Source: UBA8752 sp049610565 (GTDB lineage: Bacteria > Bacteroidota > Bacteroidia > Flavobacteriales_D > Sanyastnellaceae). Taken from it: a stretch of DNA of 64,000 nt. The position numbers and the translations under genes are program-made. Each line of letters starts with the position of its first letter. The first letter of the stretch is position 1. The notes under the pieces were generated by a model. It was given only the letters and a program-made list of their open reading frames with translations. It made no database searches and was not told where the DNA came from. Positions 26,914 to 36,171 of the stretch are shown here, piece by piece. The stretch is taken from positions 62,001 to 126,000 of the forward strand of contig JBMYZR010000001.1 in assembly GCA_049610565.1 (NCBI GenBank), given 5' to 3'.

Positions 26914-27927
26914 TTGCGAACAGTCCCGTCCAATTCACCATCGTCTGCCCGGAACCGATCCGGGCGTGATGCGGCGACGCGCACCCTGCGCCTTGAAGCA
27001 GAGGCCATTGCCGCCCTCGAGGCCCGGCTCGGAGACGATTTCGACCCCATCGTCTCCCTCGTGCTCGAACGGGGTCAGTCCGGAGGCCGGCTGATTTTTG
27101 CGGGCATCGGCAAGAGTGCCGACGTCGCCCGCAAAACTGTGGCCACCCTCAACAGCACGGGCACGCCGGCCGCGTTCCTGCACGCTGCAGACGCCCTGCA
27201 CGGCGATCTCGGGATGGTGGGCGACCACGATGTGGTGGTGGCCGTGTCCAAGAGCGGCGCCACGGCCGAATTGGTCCAGCTTCTCCCCCTGCTGCAGTCC
27301 CGCGGCCTGGCCTTGGTGGCCATGGTCGGGCGCATCGACAGCCCGGTCGCCCGGGCAGCCCGGCATGTGCTCGACATCAGCGTCCCCCAGGAAGCTTGCC
27401 CCCACGACCTGGCCCCAACCGCTTCCTCCGCCGCCCAGCTGGCGATGGGCGACGCCCTGGCGATGGCCCTGATGGACGCCCGGGGGTTCAGCAGCGAGGA
27501 CTTCGCCCGGCACCACCCCGGTGGCAGCCTGGGACGGCGCCTCCTGCTGCGTCTCGGCGACCTGATGGAAGACGGATCCAAAGTGTCCATCACCGCGGAT
27601 GCCGGGCTGCGCGACGTCATGCCGGCCGTGTCGGCCGGACGCGTTGGTGCCGTGGCGGTCCTGGATTCCAGCGGCCAGCTGGTGGGCATCATCACCGACG
27701 GCGACCTGCGCCGTGCCCTCGAGCGGGACCCGGCCGAATGGTCCTCCTTGCGGGCGGAGTCGGTCATGAACACCGCCCCGCATTGCCTCGACCGGGACAC
27801 CCTCGCGGCCGACGCCCTCCAAAGGCTAGAAGCCGAACGCATTTCCCAGATCGTCGTGACCGGTCCCGACGGCGACTTCCTCGGATTCGTCCACCTTCAC
27901 CACTTGATGGACGCCGGCATCCGCTGA
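26914..27927 (+). CDS. kdsD: Arabinose-5-phosphate isomerase (KpsF/GutQ family)
   Basis: A 337-residue enzyme that interconverts ribulose-5-phosphate and arabinose-5-phosphate, feeding KDO synthesis for lipopolysaccharide. An N-terminal SIS sugar-isomerase domain has GIGKSADVARKTVATLNSTG and VVVAVSKSGATAEL. Further along come EDFARHHPGGSLGRRLL and two C-terminal CBS domains (about 210-335). No ATG is available near the start in this frame, so TTG at 26914 is the likely initiator. It heads a tight group with tatC and lptB, and lptB also serves lipopolysaccharide assembly. Confidence 0.9.
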   Translation: MRTVPSNSPSSARNRSGRDAATRTLRLEAEAIAALEARLGDDFDPIVSLVLERGQSGGRLIFAGIGKSADVARKTVATLNSTGTPAAFLHAADALHGDLGMVGDHDVVVAVSKSGATAELVQLLPLLQSRGLALVAMVGRIDSPVARAARHVLDISVPQEACPHDLAPTASSAAQLAMGDALAMALMDARGFSSEDFARHHPGGSLGRRLLLRLGDLMEDGSKVSITADAGLRDVMPAVSAGRVGAVAVLDSSGQLVGIITDGDLRRALERDPAEWSSLRAESVMNTAPHCLDRDTLAADALQRLEAERISQIVVTGPDGDFLGFVHLHHLMDAGIR

Positions 27928-27943
27928 GCCCGACCCGCGAGAC

Positions 27944-28777
27944 ATGGCCGAAGGAGACGCACAACAGGACATGGGGTTCATGGACCACCTCGAGGAATTG
28001 AGGCGACGCCTGTTCTTCGCCCTCCTCGGCATCCTCACCGGTGCCATCGTGCTCTTCATCGCCAAGGACTGGGTGTTCAACCGGCTCATTTTCGCGCCCC
28101 GCAACCCCGACTTCATCACCTTCCGCGCCTGGTGCGCCCTCGGGCACCTCACCGGAGCCGGAGATCGGCTGTGCGTCACGGACATCAGCTACGAGCTGAT
28201 CAACACGACGATGCTCGGCAACTTCTCTGCCCACATCCTCGTCTCGGCCATTGGCGGGTTCATCATCGCCTTCCCGCTCACCTTCGGCCAGCTTTGGCGG
28301 TTCGTCAAGCCGGGCCTTCACGGCAACGAGGCCAAGGCCGTGCGCGGCGTCACCTGGGCCGCCAGCTTCCTGTTCTTCCTCGGCGTCTGCTTCGGCTATT
28401 TCGTGATTGCCCCGCTGAGCCTGCAGTTCCTGGGACATTATGAAATCGGCGACGTCCAGGCCCGGATTGCCCTGATGAGCTACCTCAAGACGGTGGCGAG
28501 CATCACCCTGGCCGCCGGGTTGATTTTCCAGGTGCCGGTGGTCATCCACTTCCTGGCCAAAATGGGCCTGGTGACCCCGGAGGGCCTGCGGAAATTCCGG
28601 AAACACACCCTCGTGGTGACCCTGATCGTCGCGGCCATCATCACCCCGCCCGACCTGACCAGCCAGGTGCTCGTCGCCCTGCCGGTGCTGGGACTCTACG
28701 AGATTGGCATCCTTCAGGCCAAACGCATCCACCGCCGGCACATGGCCGACGCGGGCGCCAGCACCCCCGCCGCATGA
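27944..28777 (+). CDS. tatC: Sec-independent protein translocase subunit TatC
   Basis: The multi-spanning core receptor of the twin-arginine pathway, which exports folded proteins. The 277-residue protein has the N-terminal MDHLEELRRRLFFAL signature, about six hydrophobic helices, and the conserved FVKPGLHGNEAKAVRG region before helix 3. No tatA or tatB lies next to it. It follows kdsD by 16 bases and overlaps lptB by 4 bases (ATGA). Confidence 0.94.
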   Translation: MAEGDAQQDMGFMDHLEELRRRLFFALLGILTGAIVLFIAKDWVFNRLIFAPRNPDFITFRAWCALGHLTGAGDRLCVTDISYELINTTMLGNFSAHILVSAIGGFIIAFPLTFGQLWRFVKPGLHGNEAKAVRGVTWAASFLFFLGVCFGYFVIAPLSLQFLGHYEIGDVQARIALMSYLKTVASITLAAGLIFQVPVVIHFLAKMGLVTPEGLRKFRKHTLVVTLIVAAIITPPDLTSQVLVALPVLGLYEIGILQAKRIHRRHMADAGASTPAA

Positions 28778-29535
28778 AACTGACCGCCCACGCCATCGTG
28801 AAGCAATACGGCCGCCGGAAGGTGGTGGATGAGGTGAGCTTTGAAGTCGGCACCGGCGAGGTGGTCGGCCTCCTCGGTCCCAACGGGGCGGGCAAGACCA
28901 CCTCCTTTTATATGGTGACCGGCCTGGTCCAGCCCGATGGCGGCCGGGTGACGCTGGAGGATGAGGCGGGCGAACTCCACGACATCAGCCGCGAACCCAT
29001 GTACCGCAGGGCCCAGCGCGGAATCGGGTACCTGCCGCAGGAGGCGTCCGTGTTCCGCAAGCTGAGTGTGGAGGACAACATCCTTGCCGTGCTCGAGCTC
29101 CACCGCAAGGACCCGACCGACCGAAAGGCGCGGCTGGAGGCCCTGCTGGAGGAGTTCGGCTTGACCCATGTGCGCAAGAACCGCGGCGATGTCCTCAGTG
29201 GCGGAGAAAAGCGCCGGACGGAAATCGCCCGCGCCCTGGCCGCCGACCCCCGGTTCATCCTGCTCGACGAGCCCTTTGCGGGGGTGGACCCGATTGCCGT
29301 CGAGGACATCCAGCAGATCGTGTCCCAGCTCCGGACCAAGGGCATCGGCATCCTCATCACGGACCACAACGTCCAGGAAACCCTGCACATCACCGACCGC
29401 GCCTACTTGCTGTTTGAAGGCCACATCCTCAAGGCGGGCACCGCCGAGGAACTCGCCGCCGATCCGCAGGTCCGGAAGGTCTACCTCGGACAGAACTTCG
29501 TCCTGCGCAGCCAGCAGGAATCACCGGGCACCTGA
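28774..29535 (+). CDS. lptB: Lipopolysaccharide export ABC transporter ATP-binding protein
   Basis: The 253-residue ATPase of the LptBFG transporter that extracts lipopolysaccharide from the inner membrane. Walker A is GPNGAGKTTSF, the signature motif is LSGGEKRRTEIARALA, Walker B is FILLDEPFAGVDP and the H-loop is ITDHNVQET. The wording GYLPQEASVFRKLSVEDNI is typical of LptB. It overlaps the end of tatC by 4 bases. LptF and LptG are not in the window. Confidence 0.94.
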   Translation: MKLTAHAIVKQYGRRKVVDEVSFEVGTGEVVGLLGPNGAGKTTSFYMVTGLVQPDGGRVTLEDEAGELHDISREPMYRRAQRGIGYLPQEASVFRKLSVEDNILAVLELHRKDPTDRKARLEALLEEFGLTHVRKNRGDVLSGGEKRRTEIARALAADPRFILLDEPFAGVDPIAVEDIQQIVSQLRTKGIGILITDHNVQETLHITDRAYLLFEGHILKAGTAEELAADPQVRKVYLGQNFVLRSQQESPGT

Positions 29536-29550
29536 TTCCTGCAGCGGGAC

Positions 29551-30141
29551 TCAGCCGCGGCGGGCCATCATCTCGGCCACGTATTTGCCCACGATGTCGA
29601 ACTCGAGGTTGACGCGGTCGCCGACGGCCATGCGGTGGAACCCCGTGTGCTCCCACGTGTAGGGGATGATGGTCACCGAGAAGCCCTCCGGGTCGGACTC
29701 CACCACGGTCAGGGAAACCCCGTTGACGGTGATGGACCCTTTCTGCACGGTCAGGTGATGGTCGGCCACGGGGTGGGCAAAGCGGACGTTCCAGGAGCCG
29801 TCGCGGGCGTCAATGCCGGTCACGGTGGCGGTCGTGTCCACGTGCCCCTGCACGATGTGGCCGTCAAGCCGGTCTCCCACGCGCGTGCAGCGCTCGAGGT
29901 TGAGCACATCGCCCACGGCGCGATCGCCCAACTGGGTGCGCAGCAGCGTTTCCTCCACCGCCGTCACGGTGTAGCGGTTGCCCTCGATGGCCACCACGGT
30001 CAGACACACGCCGTCGTGGGCCACGCTCTGGTCGACCTTGAGCTCGGAGGCGATGTCCGCGGTGAGGGTGAAATGCCGGTTCGTGCCTTCGTCCTGAAGG
30101 TCCGTCAGCGTGCCAAGGGTTTCGATGATGCCTGTGAACAT
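29551..30141 (-). CDS. ribE: Riboflavin synthase
   Basis: A 196-residue enzyme that converts two molecules of 6,7-dimethyl-8-ribityllumazine into riboflavin. It has the two lumazine-binding repeats. The first starts MFTGIIETLG and contains SVAHDGVCLTVV; the second begins GHVDTTATV and contains ITVNGVSLTVV. It starts 6 bases after the stop of the secreted T9SS protein gene, so it may ride on that transcript. No FMN riboswitch is seen. Confidence 0.95.
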   Translation of the reverse strand: MFTGIIETLGTLTDLQDEGTNRHFTLTADIASELKVDQSVAHDGVCLTVVAIEGNRYTVTAVEETLLRTQLGDRAVGDVLNLERCTRVGDRLDGHIVQGHVDTTATVTGIDARDGSWNVRFAHPVADHHLTVQKGSITVNGVSLTVVESDPEGFSVTIIPYTWEHTGFHRMAVGDRVNLEFDIVGKYVAEMMARRG

Positions 30142-30147
30142 GGGAAG

Positions 30148-32844
30148 TCACTCTTTGTCCGGGTCCAACCCGCCGAGCAGCTGGAAGGTTCCCGAAAACC
30201 GCTCCGGAACGATGCCCACCAACCGGCGTGTGTAGGCCGTGCACGTGTAATGGTAGGCGCCATCCGCGCAGATGGACCCCGTTTCCTGGTGGGTGCCATC
30301 CCACTCCAGCTCCGGGTCGGACGTCTGCCAGACCTGTTCTCCCCAGCGGTTGAAGACGCGGAAATCCACGCTGTCCACGAATTTCCAGGGGAAGGGGCGG
30401 AAGCGGTCGTTCAGGCCATCGAGGTTGGGGGTGAACACGTTGGGCAGGAAGTAGAACGGACAGTTGTCCGTGCAGACGGTGTCGCCCTGCGCACTCTCGT
30501 TCTGGCGCAGCACACCGCCCGGACCGGGCATGAGGCTGTCCAATGCGGTCAAGGCCCAGCACCCGGCGATGGAGCCGCCCAGTTCCTCCGCGCCCAGCAC
30601 CCGAACGGTGTCCCCATTGTCCTCCCATTCGAAGAGGAAGCCGAGCGGAGCCCCGAGGCTGTCGCTGCGGTAGAGCCGGTAGCCCGTGATGTCCTCCGCG
30701 CAATCCGACGGAAACCAATGAATGGCCACGGTCTCCTCCGCGCAGTCGGCATCGACGGTGAACACCGGAGGACACGGCGGCTCCGTGTCGTAGGGGGTGG
30801 CGCAGCGAATGGCGCTCCAGTTCTCGATGGGGTCGAGGATGCCGGGTGAGCCGTAGGTCCCGAGGGTGCGCACGCGGTAGCAGACCGGGATCCCGTTGAC
30901 GAGGCCCGTGTCGACATAGAGCGGCTCGGGCACCGTGTCGAGCAGGACCGGCGTGCCATCCGGGAGGATCCTTTGGAACACGAAGGCCGTGTCGGACCAG
31001 GGGCGTCCTGCCGGGACCGTCAGGGCCATGCTGTTGTCGGCCGGGCCGAGCTGCAGGTCGGGAACGGGAGCCGGGGTGGACACGCCGATGGCGTCCTCGC
31101 CGCTGAGGGCGGTCACCCGGTACCGCCATGTGGGGGTTTCCGAATCCACGCCGGTGTGCACGTGCACGGAGTCGAGCGCCCCGAGCACCGGGTCGGTGGG
31201 GCCTTCGTGGATCACGGCCCATTCGCTGCCCCCGTCGGGACGGGCCTCGAGGCGATACCGGTAGGGGCCGGGGAAGGCCTCGACCGTGTCGGCATCCGTT
31301 GGTGGCGACCAACGGACCTCCACCTCGCCAACCGCAGGATCGCTGACCTCCACCGACGCCCCGGTCATGACCGGCACGCCCTTGTCGATTTCCGCGCACG
31401 CCTCCGGCCCCACCTTGCTGCGGGCGCCATCCGGCATGACGGCCACGATGCGGTAGCAATACGTGGCCCCGTAGCTCAGGGTCTGCGCGTCGAGGTAGGC
31501 GTTGTTGGTCAGCCCCTGTACGGTGGCCACGAGCGTGTACCCCGCCCCGGCCGGCATGCCGACCTCACAGGTGCCCTGGTCGATGTCGCCCTGGCCGATC
31601 CGCCGGTACACCTCGTACCCTCCGAGCGCCTGAACGGCCGGCGTGTAGGCGTCCGTGCAGGGGTGCTCGATCCAATCCACCTCGACTGCATTGCCGATGG
31701 GCGCCGCCGACGTGGCCACCACCGGACGGGGCAGCACGCGGACCCGCACCGTTTCCACGTCCGACAGGGGCACTGCGTCCGAATCCGTCGCCTTGAAGAC
31801 GACTTGATACGGGGCCTGCCGCACGGCATCACAACCGGGCGTCCACCCGAAGGTGCCCACGTCCGTCAGCGGATTCCAGCCGAATCCGGCATCGGGCTCG
31901 AAATCCTCGAACGGCCCGCCGATCGCCGTCACCGTCACGGCGTCGCCGTTGGGGTCGGACGCCGTCACCGTGAAGGTCAGCGTCTCGCCCTGCAGGATGC
32001 AGGTGTCGGCCGGCACCTCCACCACAGGCGGCTCGTTGGGGCAGGTCTCGACATTGATCTGCATGTCGCGGATGACCTCTCCGACCATGAGCCATTGCCC
32101 CCCGACCCACCTCCATTCGCGGATGCGGAGCGCCATGTTGTACTCTCCGGACAGCCCGGGGGCGTCCCAGACCACCGTGCCGGTGAGCGGTTCGACATAG
32201 AATTCGCCACCGGCGCCCTCCACTTCATTGGGTTGGACAAAGCCCTCAATGGGCAGGCAATCGAAGCCCGAACAGGCGATCAGGTCGTAGCTCAGGGAAT
32301 CCCCGTTGGGGTCGAACGCGCCGGGGTTGTGCTCCCAGCGCTGGCCGATGCAGGCGTTCTCGATGGCGGGGGCCAGCAGCAGCGGACTGTCGTTCTGCCC
32401 GGCCTCTGGATCGATGATGAGCAGGCTGGTGATGCAAAACGGGACGTCCACCGAGCTCGGGATGTTGAGGACGCCGTCGTTCCGGTTCGGGTCCTCCACC
32501 ACGAGGGAGTAGATGCCTGGACCGGCGTAAGTGTGTGTGCCCTTGTAAATGTTGAGCCGGACCTCGCCCTCGATGAGCTCTCCGGTGGGAATGCCGGCGG
32601 GATCGAGCGGTCCGTTGATGCGCGGAAGGCTGTCGATGGCCGTGGTGCTTCCCTCGTCGCCCCAGCGGAGGGGCAGCCAGGGCCGGTCGGCCACGACGCT
32701 GGACTTCGTGTAGGTGGTGATGGTGACCTCGTAGGTCGTTCCCTCCAGATGCCGGTAGGTGATCTCCCCCGCCCGGTTGTGGGTCGCCAGCGCCGGAAGA
32801 CCGACGAGAACGGCGAGGACCGACAGGAAGAACTGCAGACGCAT
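30148..32844 (-). CDS. Secreted T9SS type B cargo protein (gliding-motility-type C-terminal domain)
   Basis: A large surface or secreted protein of 898 residues. A signal peptide (LQFFLSVLAVLVGLPALA) is followed by several beta-rich domains. A cadherin/Ig-like stretch is near 260-380, and fibronectin-III-like segments with pro-rich strands run from about 380-720. The last 85 residues, FLPNVFTPNLDGLNDRF, FNRWGEQVWQT and the ending before LGGLDPDKE, are a gliding-motility-associated C-terminal domain, a type B signal for the type IX secretion system. Its binding target is unknown; at least 15 cysteines suggest disulfides. ATG 32850 is an alternative start. The ribE gene follows 6 bases downstream. 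Confidence 0.88.
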   Translation of the reverse strand: MRLQFFLSVLAVLVGLPALATHNRAGEITYRHLEGTTYEVTITTYTKSSVVADRPWLPLRWGDEGSTTAIDSLPRINGPLDPAGIPTGELIEGEVRLNIYKGTHTYAGPGIYSLVVEDPNRNDGVLNIPSSVDVPFCITSLLIIDPEAGQNDSPLLLAPAIENACIGQRWEHNPGAFDPNGDSLSYDLIACSGFDCLPIEGFVQPNEVEGAGGEFYVEPLTGTVVWDAPGLSGEYNMALRIREWRWVGGQWLMVGEVIRDMQINVETCPNEPPVVEVPADTCILQGETLTFTVTASDPNGDAVTVTAIGGPFEDFEPDAGFGWNPLTDVGTFGWTPGCDAVRQAPYQVVFKATDSDAVPLSDVETVRVRVLPRPVVATSAAPIGNAVEVDWIEHPCTDAYTPAVQALGGYEVYRRIGQGDIDQGTCEVGMPAGAGYTLVATVQGLTNNAYLDAQTLSYGATYCYRIVAVMPDGARSKVGPEACAEIDKGVPVMTGASVEVSDPAVGEVEVRWSPPTDADTVEAFPGPYRYRLEARPDGGSEWAVIHEGPTDPVLGALDSVHVHTGVDSETPTWRYRVTALSGEDAIGVSTPAPVPDLQLGPADNSMALTVPAGRPWSDTAFVFQRILPDGTPVLLDTVPEPLYVDTGLVNGIPVCYRVRTLGTYGSPGILDPIENWSAIRCATPYDTEPPCPPVFTVDADCAEETVAIHWFPSDCAEDITGYRLYRSDSLGAPLGFLFEWEDNGDTVRVLGAEELGGSIAGCWALTALDSLMPGPGGVLRQNESAQGDTVCTDNCPFYFLPNVFTPNLDGLNDRFRPFPWKFVDSVDFRVFNRWGEQVWQTSDPELEWDGTHQETGSICADGAYHYTCTAYTRRLVGIVPERFSGTFQLLGGLDPDKE

Positions 32845-32851
32845 GGGCATC

Positions 32852-32859
32852 GAAAGGTA
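32852..32859 (-). promoter_or_regulatory. -7 box for the T9SS cargo gene, nearly leaderless
   Basis: On the minus strand TACCTTTC ends 7 bases before the ATG at 32844, or 1 base before the ATG at 32850. This tight spacing favours 32844 as start. Confidence 0.4.
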
Positions 32860-32950
32860 AACGCGCACACCGGGCCGAACGTGACGTCCGGTGCAAAAAA
32901 TCCCCTCCGAACCGGGGGAAGGTGGGGGGCCGCAAGGACCGCGCCCGCGC

Positions 32951-32958
32951 TACCTTCG
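32951..32958 (+). promoter_or_regulatory. -7 box for pdxA, nearly leaderless
   Basis: TACCTTCG ends 5 bases before the pdxA ATG at 32964. Confidence 0.55.
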
Positions 32959-32963
32959 CATCC

Positions 32964-34031
32964 ATGTCCAAGTCGTCTCCCACCCGCGTTGGCATTTCCT
33001 GGGGTGACCCCCACGGAATCGGTTCCGAGTGCATCCTCAAGGCCTTTGCGGATGAGCGCCTCTTCGAGGACCTGCTCCCCGTGGTCTACGGACACGCCGA
33101 AACCCTTCGGCAACAGGCGGCCCAGTTCGATGTCCGCATCGACATCCGGGACGTGGAGGACGCAGCGGATGCCAAGCCCGGCGCCCTGTACTGCGTGGAC
33201 ATCGCCCCCGCCCTGCTCGAACCGGACTGGGGTCAACCCCACCCGGATGCCGGCGAATTCGCGCGCCTCAGCCTCGAGTCCGCCGTCAAGGACCTGGCCT
33301 CCACCAAGGTGGATGTGCTCGTCACGGCGCCCATCAACAAGGACACCATCCAAAGCGGGCAGTTCAAGTTTCCCGGCCACACCGAATACCTCGCGGACAA
33401 AGCGGGCGTGAAGGATGTCCTGATGATTCTCGCCTCGGACACCCTGCGCGTCGGGGTCGTGACGGGTCACGTGGCCCTCAAGGATGTCGCGGCGAACCTC
33501 TCCAAGGACCGCATCGTGAAGTATGGCACCCTGCTGCACGAAAGCCTCGCCCGGGACTTCGGCGTGGCCACACCGCGCATCGCCGTTCTGGGCCTCAACC
33601 CGCACGCCGGCGACAACGGACTCATCGGCGAGGAGGAAAAGACCATCATCCTGCCGGCCGTTCGGGCCATGCAGGATGCCGGCATGAAGGTCAGCGGCCC
33701 GTTTGGCGCGGACGGCTTCTTCGGCAGTGGCGATTACCGGCACTTCGACGGGGTACTGGCCATGTACCACGACCAGGGGCTCGTCCCCTTCAAGAGCCTG
33801 AGCTTCGGACAGGGGGTCAATTTCACCGCAGGCCTCCCCATCGTGCGCACGAGCCCGGACCATGGAACGGCGTTTGACATCGCCGGAAAGGGCGAGGCGG
33901 ACGGGTCCAGCCTGAGGGCGGCCTGTTGGATGGCGGCAGACATTCGCAAGCACCGCAAGGACCACCGGGAGATGACGGCGGACCCCCTCAAGATTGCACC
34001 GCCCAAGGGGCGTGAGTGGGACCGGTTCTGA
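32964..34031 (+). CDS. pdxA: 4-hydroxythreonine-4-phosphate dehydrogenase
   Basis: PdxA (355 residues) oxidises 4-phosphohydroxy-L-threonine in the DXP-dependent route to pyridoxal phosphate. Family motifs are ISWGDPHGIGSE, TAPINKDT, GHTEYLAD, LNPHAGDNGLIGEEE and GADGFFGSGDYRHFDG. Metal-binding histidines lie in AMYHDQGL and RTSPDHGTAFD. The frame stays open upstream, but the ATG at 32964 directly follows the -7 box and begins the conserved part. It faces away from the T9SS cargo gene. Confidence 0.95.
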   Translation: MSKSSPTRVGISWGDPHGIGSECILKAFADERLFEDLLPVVYGHAETLRQQAAQFDVRIDIRDVEDAADAKPGALYCVDIAPALLEPDWGQPHPDAGEFARLSLESAVKDLASTKVDVLVTAPINKDTIQSGQFKFPGHTEYLADKAGVKDVLMILASDTLRVGVVTGHVALKDVAANLSKDRIVKYGTLLHESLARDFGVATPRIAVLGLNPHAGDNGLIGEEEKTIILPAVRAMQDAGMKVSGPFGADGFFGSGDYRHFDGVLAMYHDQGLVPFKSLSFGQGVNFTAGLPIVRTSPDHGTAFDIAGKGEADGSSLRAACWMAADIRKHRKDHREMTADPLKIAPPKGREWDRF

Positions 34032-34070
34032 CCGCGTCGTTGGCCTCGCCTCCGTTTGCAACGAAAACCG

Positions 34071-34078
34071 TACCTTTG
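34071..34078 (+). promoter_or_regulatory. -7 box for the DUF177-rpmF unit
   Basis: TACCTTTG is a perfect TAnnTTTG box and ends 24 bases before the DUF177 ATG. Confidence 0.6.
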
Positions 34079-34102
34079 CCCCCCCTCAAGCCGGGGTGAC
34101 GC

Positions 34103-34654
34103 ATGCGCGGATCCGCAGAGTTCGAAATTCCCTACACGGGATTGGGTCTCGGAAGACACGCTTTCGGCTTCCAGCTTGATGGGACGTTCTTTCAAGAATT
34201 CGAACCCCCAGGCCTGTCCGATGCCGACATCCGCGCAGAGACGGAGCTGGACCGGTTCGATGAAATGATGCACTTCGACGTCCGCGTCACCGGCACCGTG
34301 AACACGGCCTGTGACCGGTGTGATGCTCCGATGACGGTTCCCGTGGACCACCGTACGCGCTACGTGATCAAATTTGGCGCGACGACCCACAAGACCGACG
34401 ACGACATCCTGGTGCTCGGCCCGGCCGAACACCTCCTGGACGTCAAGGAGCTCCTGTACGAGACCACGATGCTCGGCATGCCGCTCCGGCGCGCCCACGA
34501 CAACATCGAGGACTGCGACCAGGACGTGGTGCGTTGGCTCACCGGCTCGGTGGACGACGCGCCCGACGAAGTGCAGGACGAACACGAAGACGACATCGAT
34601 CCGCGATGGGCCGCCCTCAAGGGGCTCAAACCGGACGACGAGAAGGAGGATTGA
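34103..34654 (+). CDS. DUF177 (YceD) family protein
   Basis: A 183-residue soluble protein of the YceD/DUF177 family, which almost always precedes rpmF and is thought to act in 23S rRNA or large-subunit maturation. The diagnostic Cys pair is in NTACDRCDAPM, and the C-terminal part is very acidic. The order DUF177-rpmF-fabH is conserved in many bacteria; plsX, often next in that order, is missing here. It is followed by rpmF after 66 bases. Confidence 0.85.
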   Translation: MRGSAEFEIPYTGLGLGRHAFGFQLDGTFFQEFEPPGLSDADIRAETELDRFDEMMHFDVRVTGTVNTACDRCDAPMTVPVDHRTRYVIKFGATTHKTDDDILVLGPAEHLLDVKELLYETTMLGMPLRRAHDNIEDCDQDVVRWLTGSVDDAPDEVQDEHEDDIDPRWAALKGLKPDDEKED

Positions 34655-34720
34655 GGCGAACCCAACACAGAAACACACCCACCCCGAAGGGCCCCGGCCT
34701 GGAGGAACAACCAGACGACC

Positions 34721-34915
34721 ATGGCACATCCCAAGCGACGCCAAAGCAAGACGCGCTCCCGCAAGCGCCGGACGCACTACAAGGCCGAGACGCCCAACGT
34801 GTCCACGTGCAGCAGCACGGGCCAGGCCCACATGTTCCACCGCGCCCACTGGTACGAGGGCAAGCTCTACTACAAGGGCCGCGTGGTGATGGAGAAGGAG
34901 ACGGCCGAGGCCTGA
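34721..34915 (+). CDS. rpmF: 50S ribosomal protein L32
   Basis: A 64-residue ribosomal protein with the typical start MAHPKRRQSKTRSRKRRTH. It has only one cysteine in the region where zinc-binding L32 has two CxxC pairs, so it is the zinc-free form. A GGAGGA lies 14 bases upstream of the ATG, too far for a normal ribosome binding site. A terminator lies 35 bases downstream. Confidence 0.95.
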   Translation: MAHPKRRQSKTRSRKRRTHYKAETPNVSTCSSTGQAHMFHRAHWYEGKLYYKGRVVMEKETAEA

Positions 34916-34949
34916 CCTTCTTCCCGAACGGAACCGATTTTTCAGAAAG

Positions 34950-34981
34950 ACCCGCCCGGCCATGGCCGTCGCGGGTTTTTC
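34950..34981 (+). terminator. Rho-independent terminator after rpmF
   Basis: The stem ACCCGC/GCGGGT (34950-34955 with 34971-34976) encloses the palindrome CGGCCATGGCCG and runs into six T. It separates rpmF from the fabH unit. Confidence 0.75.
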
Positions 34982-35039
34982 CACATCCGGTGGTGGCCGC
35001 TTGTGCCCCCCGACCGTGATGGCCTGTGAAGGCCGGACA

Positions 35040-35047
35040 TAATTTCG
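35040..35047 (+). promoter_or_regulatory. -7 box for fabH
   Basis: TAATTTCG ends 37 bases before the fabH ATG. A short inverted repeat, CCGTTATAAACGG, lies in the leader (35053-35065). Confidence 0.5.
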
Positions 35048-35084
35048 GCGCTCCGTTATAAACGGTTCCAGAACACCTGACCCC

Positions 35085-36092
35085 ATGAGTTCCCCCCAGA
35101 CTGCCGCCATCACCGCCGTGCATGGCTGGCTTCCCGAGGACATCCTCTCCAACGCCGACCTCGAAAAGATGGTCGACACCAACGACGAGTGGATCCGTAC
35201 CCGCACCGGAATCAGCGAGCGCCGCATCCTGAAGGATCCGGAGAAGGCCACCTCCGACATGGCCTGCGAGGTCATCAAGGGCCTCTGCGCCCAGCGGGGC
35301 ATCACCCCCGAGGAAGTGGACCTGGTCATCGTCGCCACGGTCACCCCCGACATGTTCTTCCCCTCGACCGCTCAGCTCGCCTGCCACAAGGCCGGAGCGA
35401 GCAATGCTTGGGGCTTCGACCTGAGCGCGGCGTGCAGCGGATTCCTGTTTGCCCTGCGGACCGGAAGCCAATTCGTGGCCAACGGGACCCATTCCAAGGT
35501 CATCGTCGTCGGAGCGGACAAAATGAGCTCCATCGTGGACTACACCGACCGCACCACATGCGTCCTCTTCGGGGATGCCGCATCCGGCGTCCTGCTCGAG
35601 GCCGACCCGAGTGGCGCCACGGGCATCCAGGATGCCATCCTCCGCAGCGACGGGGCCGGGGGCCAATACCTGCGGATGCAGGGGGGCGGATCGCTCAACC
35701 CCTCCAGCCACGAGACGGTGGACAACAAGCTGCACTACATCGAGCAGGATGGTCGTCCCGTCTTCAAGGCGGCCGTCACCTCCATGGCCGATGTGAGCTA
35801 CGAGATCATGGAGCGCAACGGGCTCACCGCCGACGACGTGTCGTGGCTCGTGCCGCACCAGGCCAACCTCCGCATCATCGACGCGACCGCCAACCGCATG
35901 GGCGTGGGCCGCGACAAGGTGATGATCAACATCGAGAAATACGGCAACACCACGGCCGCCACGATTCCCCTCTGCCTGTGGGAGTGGCGCAACCGGCTCA
36001 CCCCAGGCGAGAACCTCATCCTCAGCGCCTTCGGCGGCGGCTTCACATGGGGCAGCATCTGGCTCAAGTGGGCCATGGAGCCCGAAGCCTGA
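35085..36092 (+). CDS. fabH: 3-oxoacyl-ACP synthase III (beta-ketoacyl-ACP synthase III)
   Basis: FabH (335 residues) starts fatty-acid synthesis by joining acetyl-CoA or a branched acyl-CoA to malonyl-ACP. The catalytic triad is visible: Cys in DLSAACSGFLFAL, His in VPHQANLRIID and Asn in YGNTTAATIPL. NDEWIRTRTGI near the N-terminus is typical. A separate promoter and the preceding terminator make it an independent unit. accB and accC, which make malonyl-CoA, follow. Confidence 0.95.
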   Translation: MSSPQTAAITAVHGWLPEDILSNADLEKMVDTNDEWIRTRTGISERRILKDPEKATSDMACEVIKGLCAQRGITPEEVDLVIVATVTPDMFFPSTAQLACHKAGASNAWGFDLSAACSGFLFALRTGSQFVANGTHSKVIVVGADKMSSIVDYTDRTTCVLFGDAASGVLLEADPSGATGIQDAILRSDGAGGQYLRMQGGGSLNPSSHETVDNKLHYIEQDGRPVFKAAVTSMADVSYEIMERNGLTADDVSWLVPHQANLRIIDATANRMGVGRDKVMINIEKYGNTTAATIPLCLWEWRNRLTPGENLILSAFGGGFTWGSIWLKWAMEPEA

Positions 36093-36126
36093 ACCCCCGA
36101 AATCCCGGGGCCACCGAATTACCGGT

Positions 36127-36134
36127 TACCTTGG
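36127..36134 (+). promoter_or_regulatory. Possible -7 box for accB
   Basis: TACCTTGG, ending 37 bases before the accB ATG, deviates at the seventh base from TAnnTTTG but could allow accBC transcription apart from fabH. Confidence 0.35.
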
Positions 36135-36171
36135 CCCCTTGGAAACAGCGGATCAAACTGAACCATTGACC

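Noticed and set aside
34701..34706. GGAGGA as a Shine-Dalgarno for rpmF
   Set aside because: It ends 14 bases before the ATG, beyond useful spacing, and almost no other gene in the window has such a motif.
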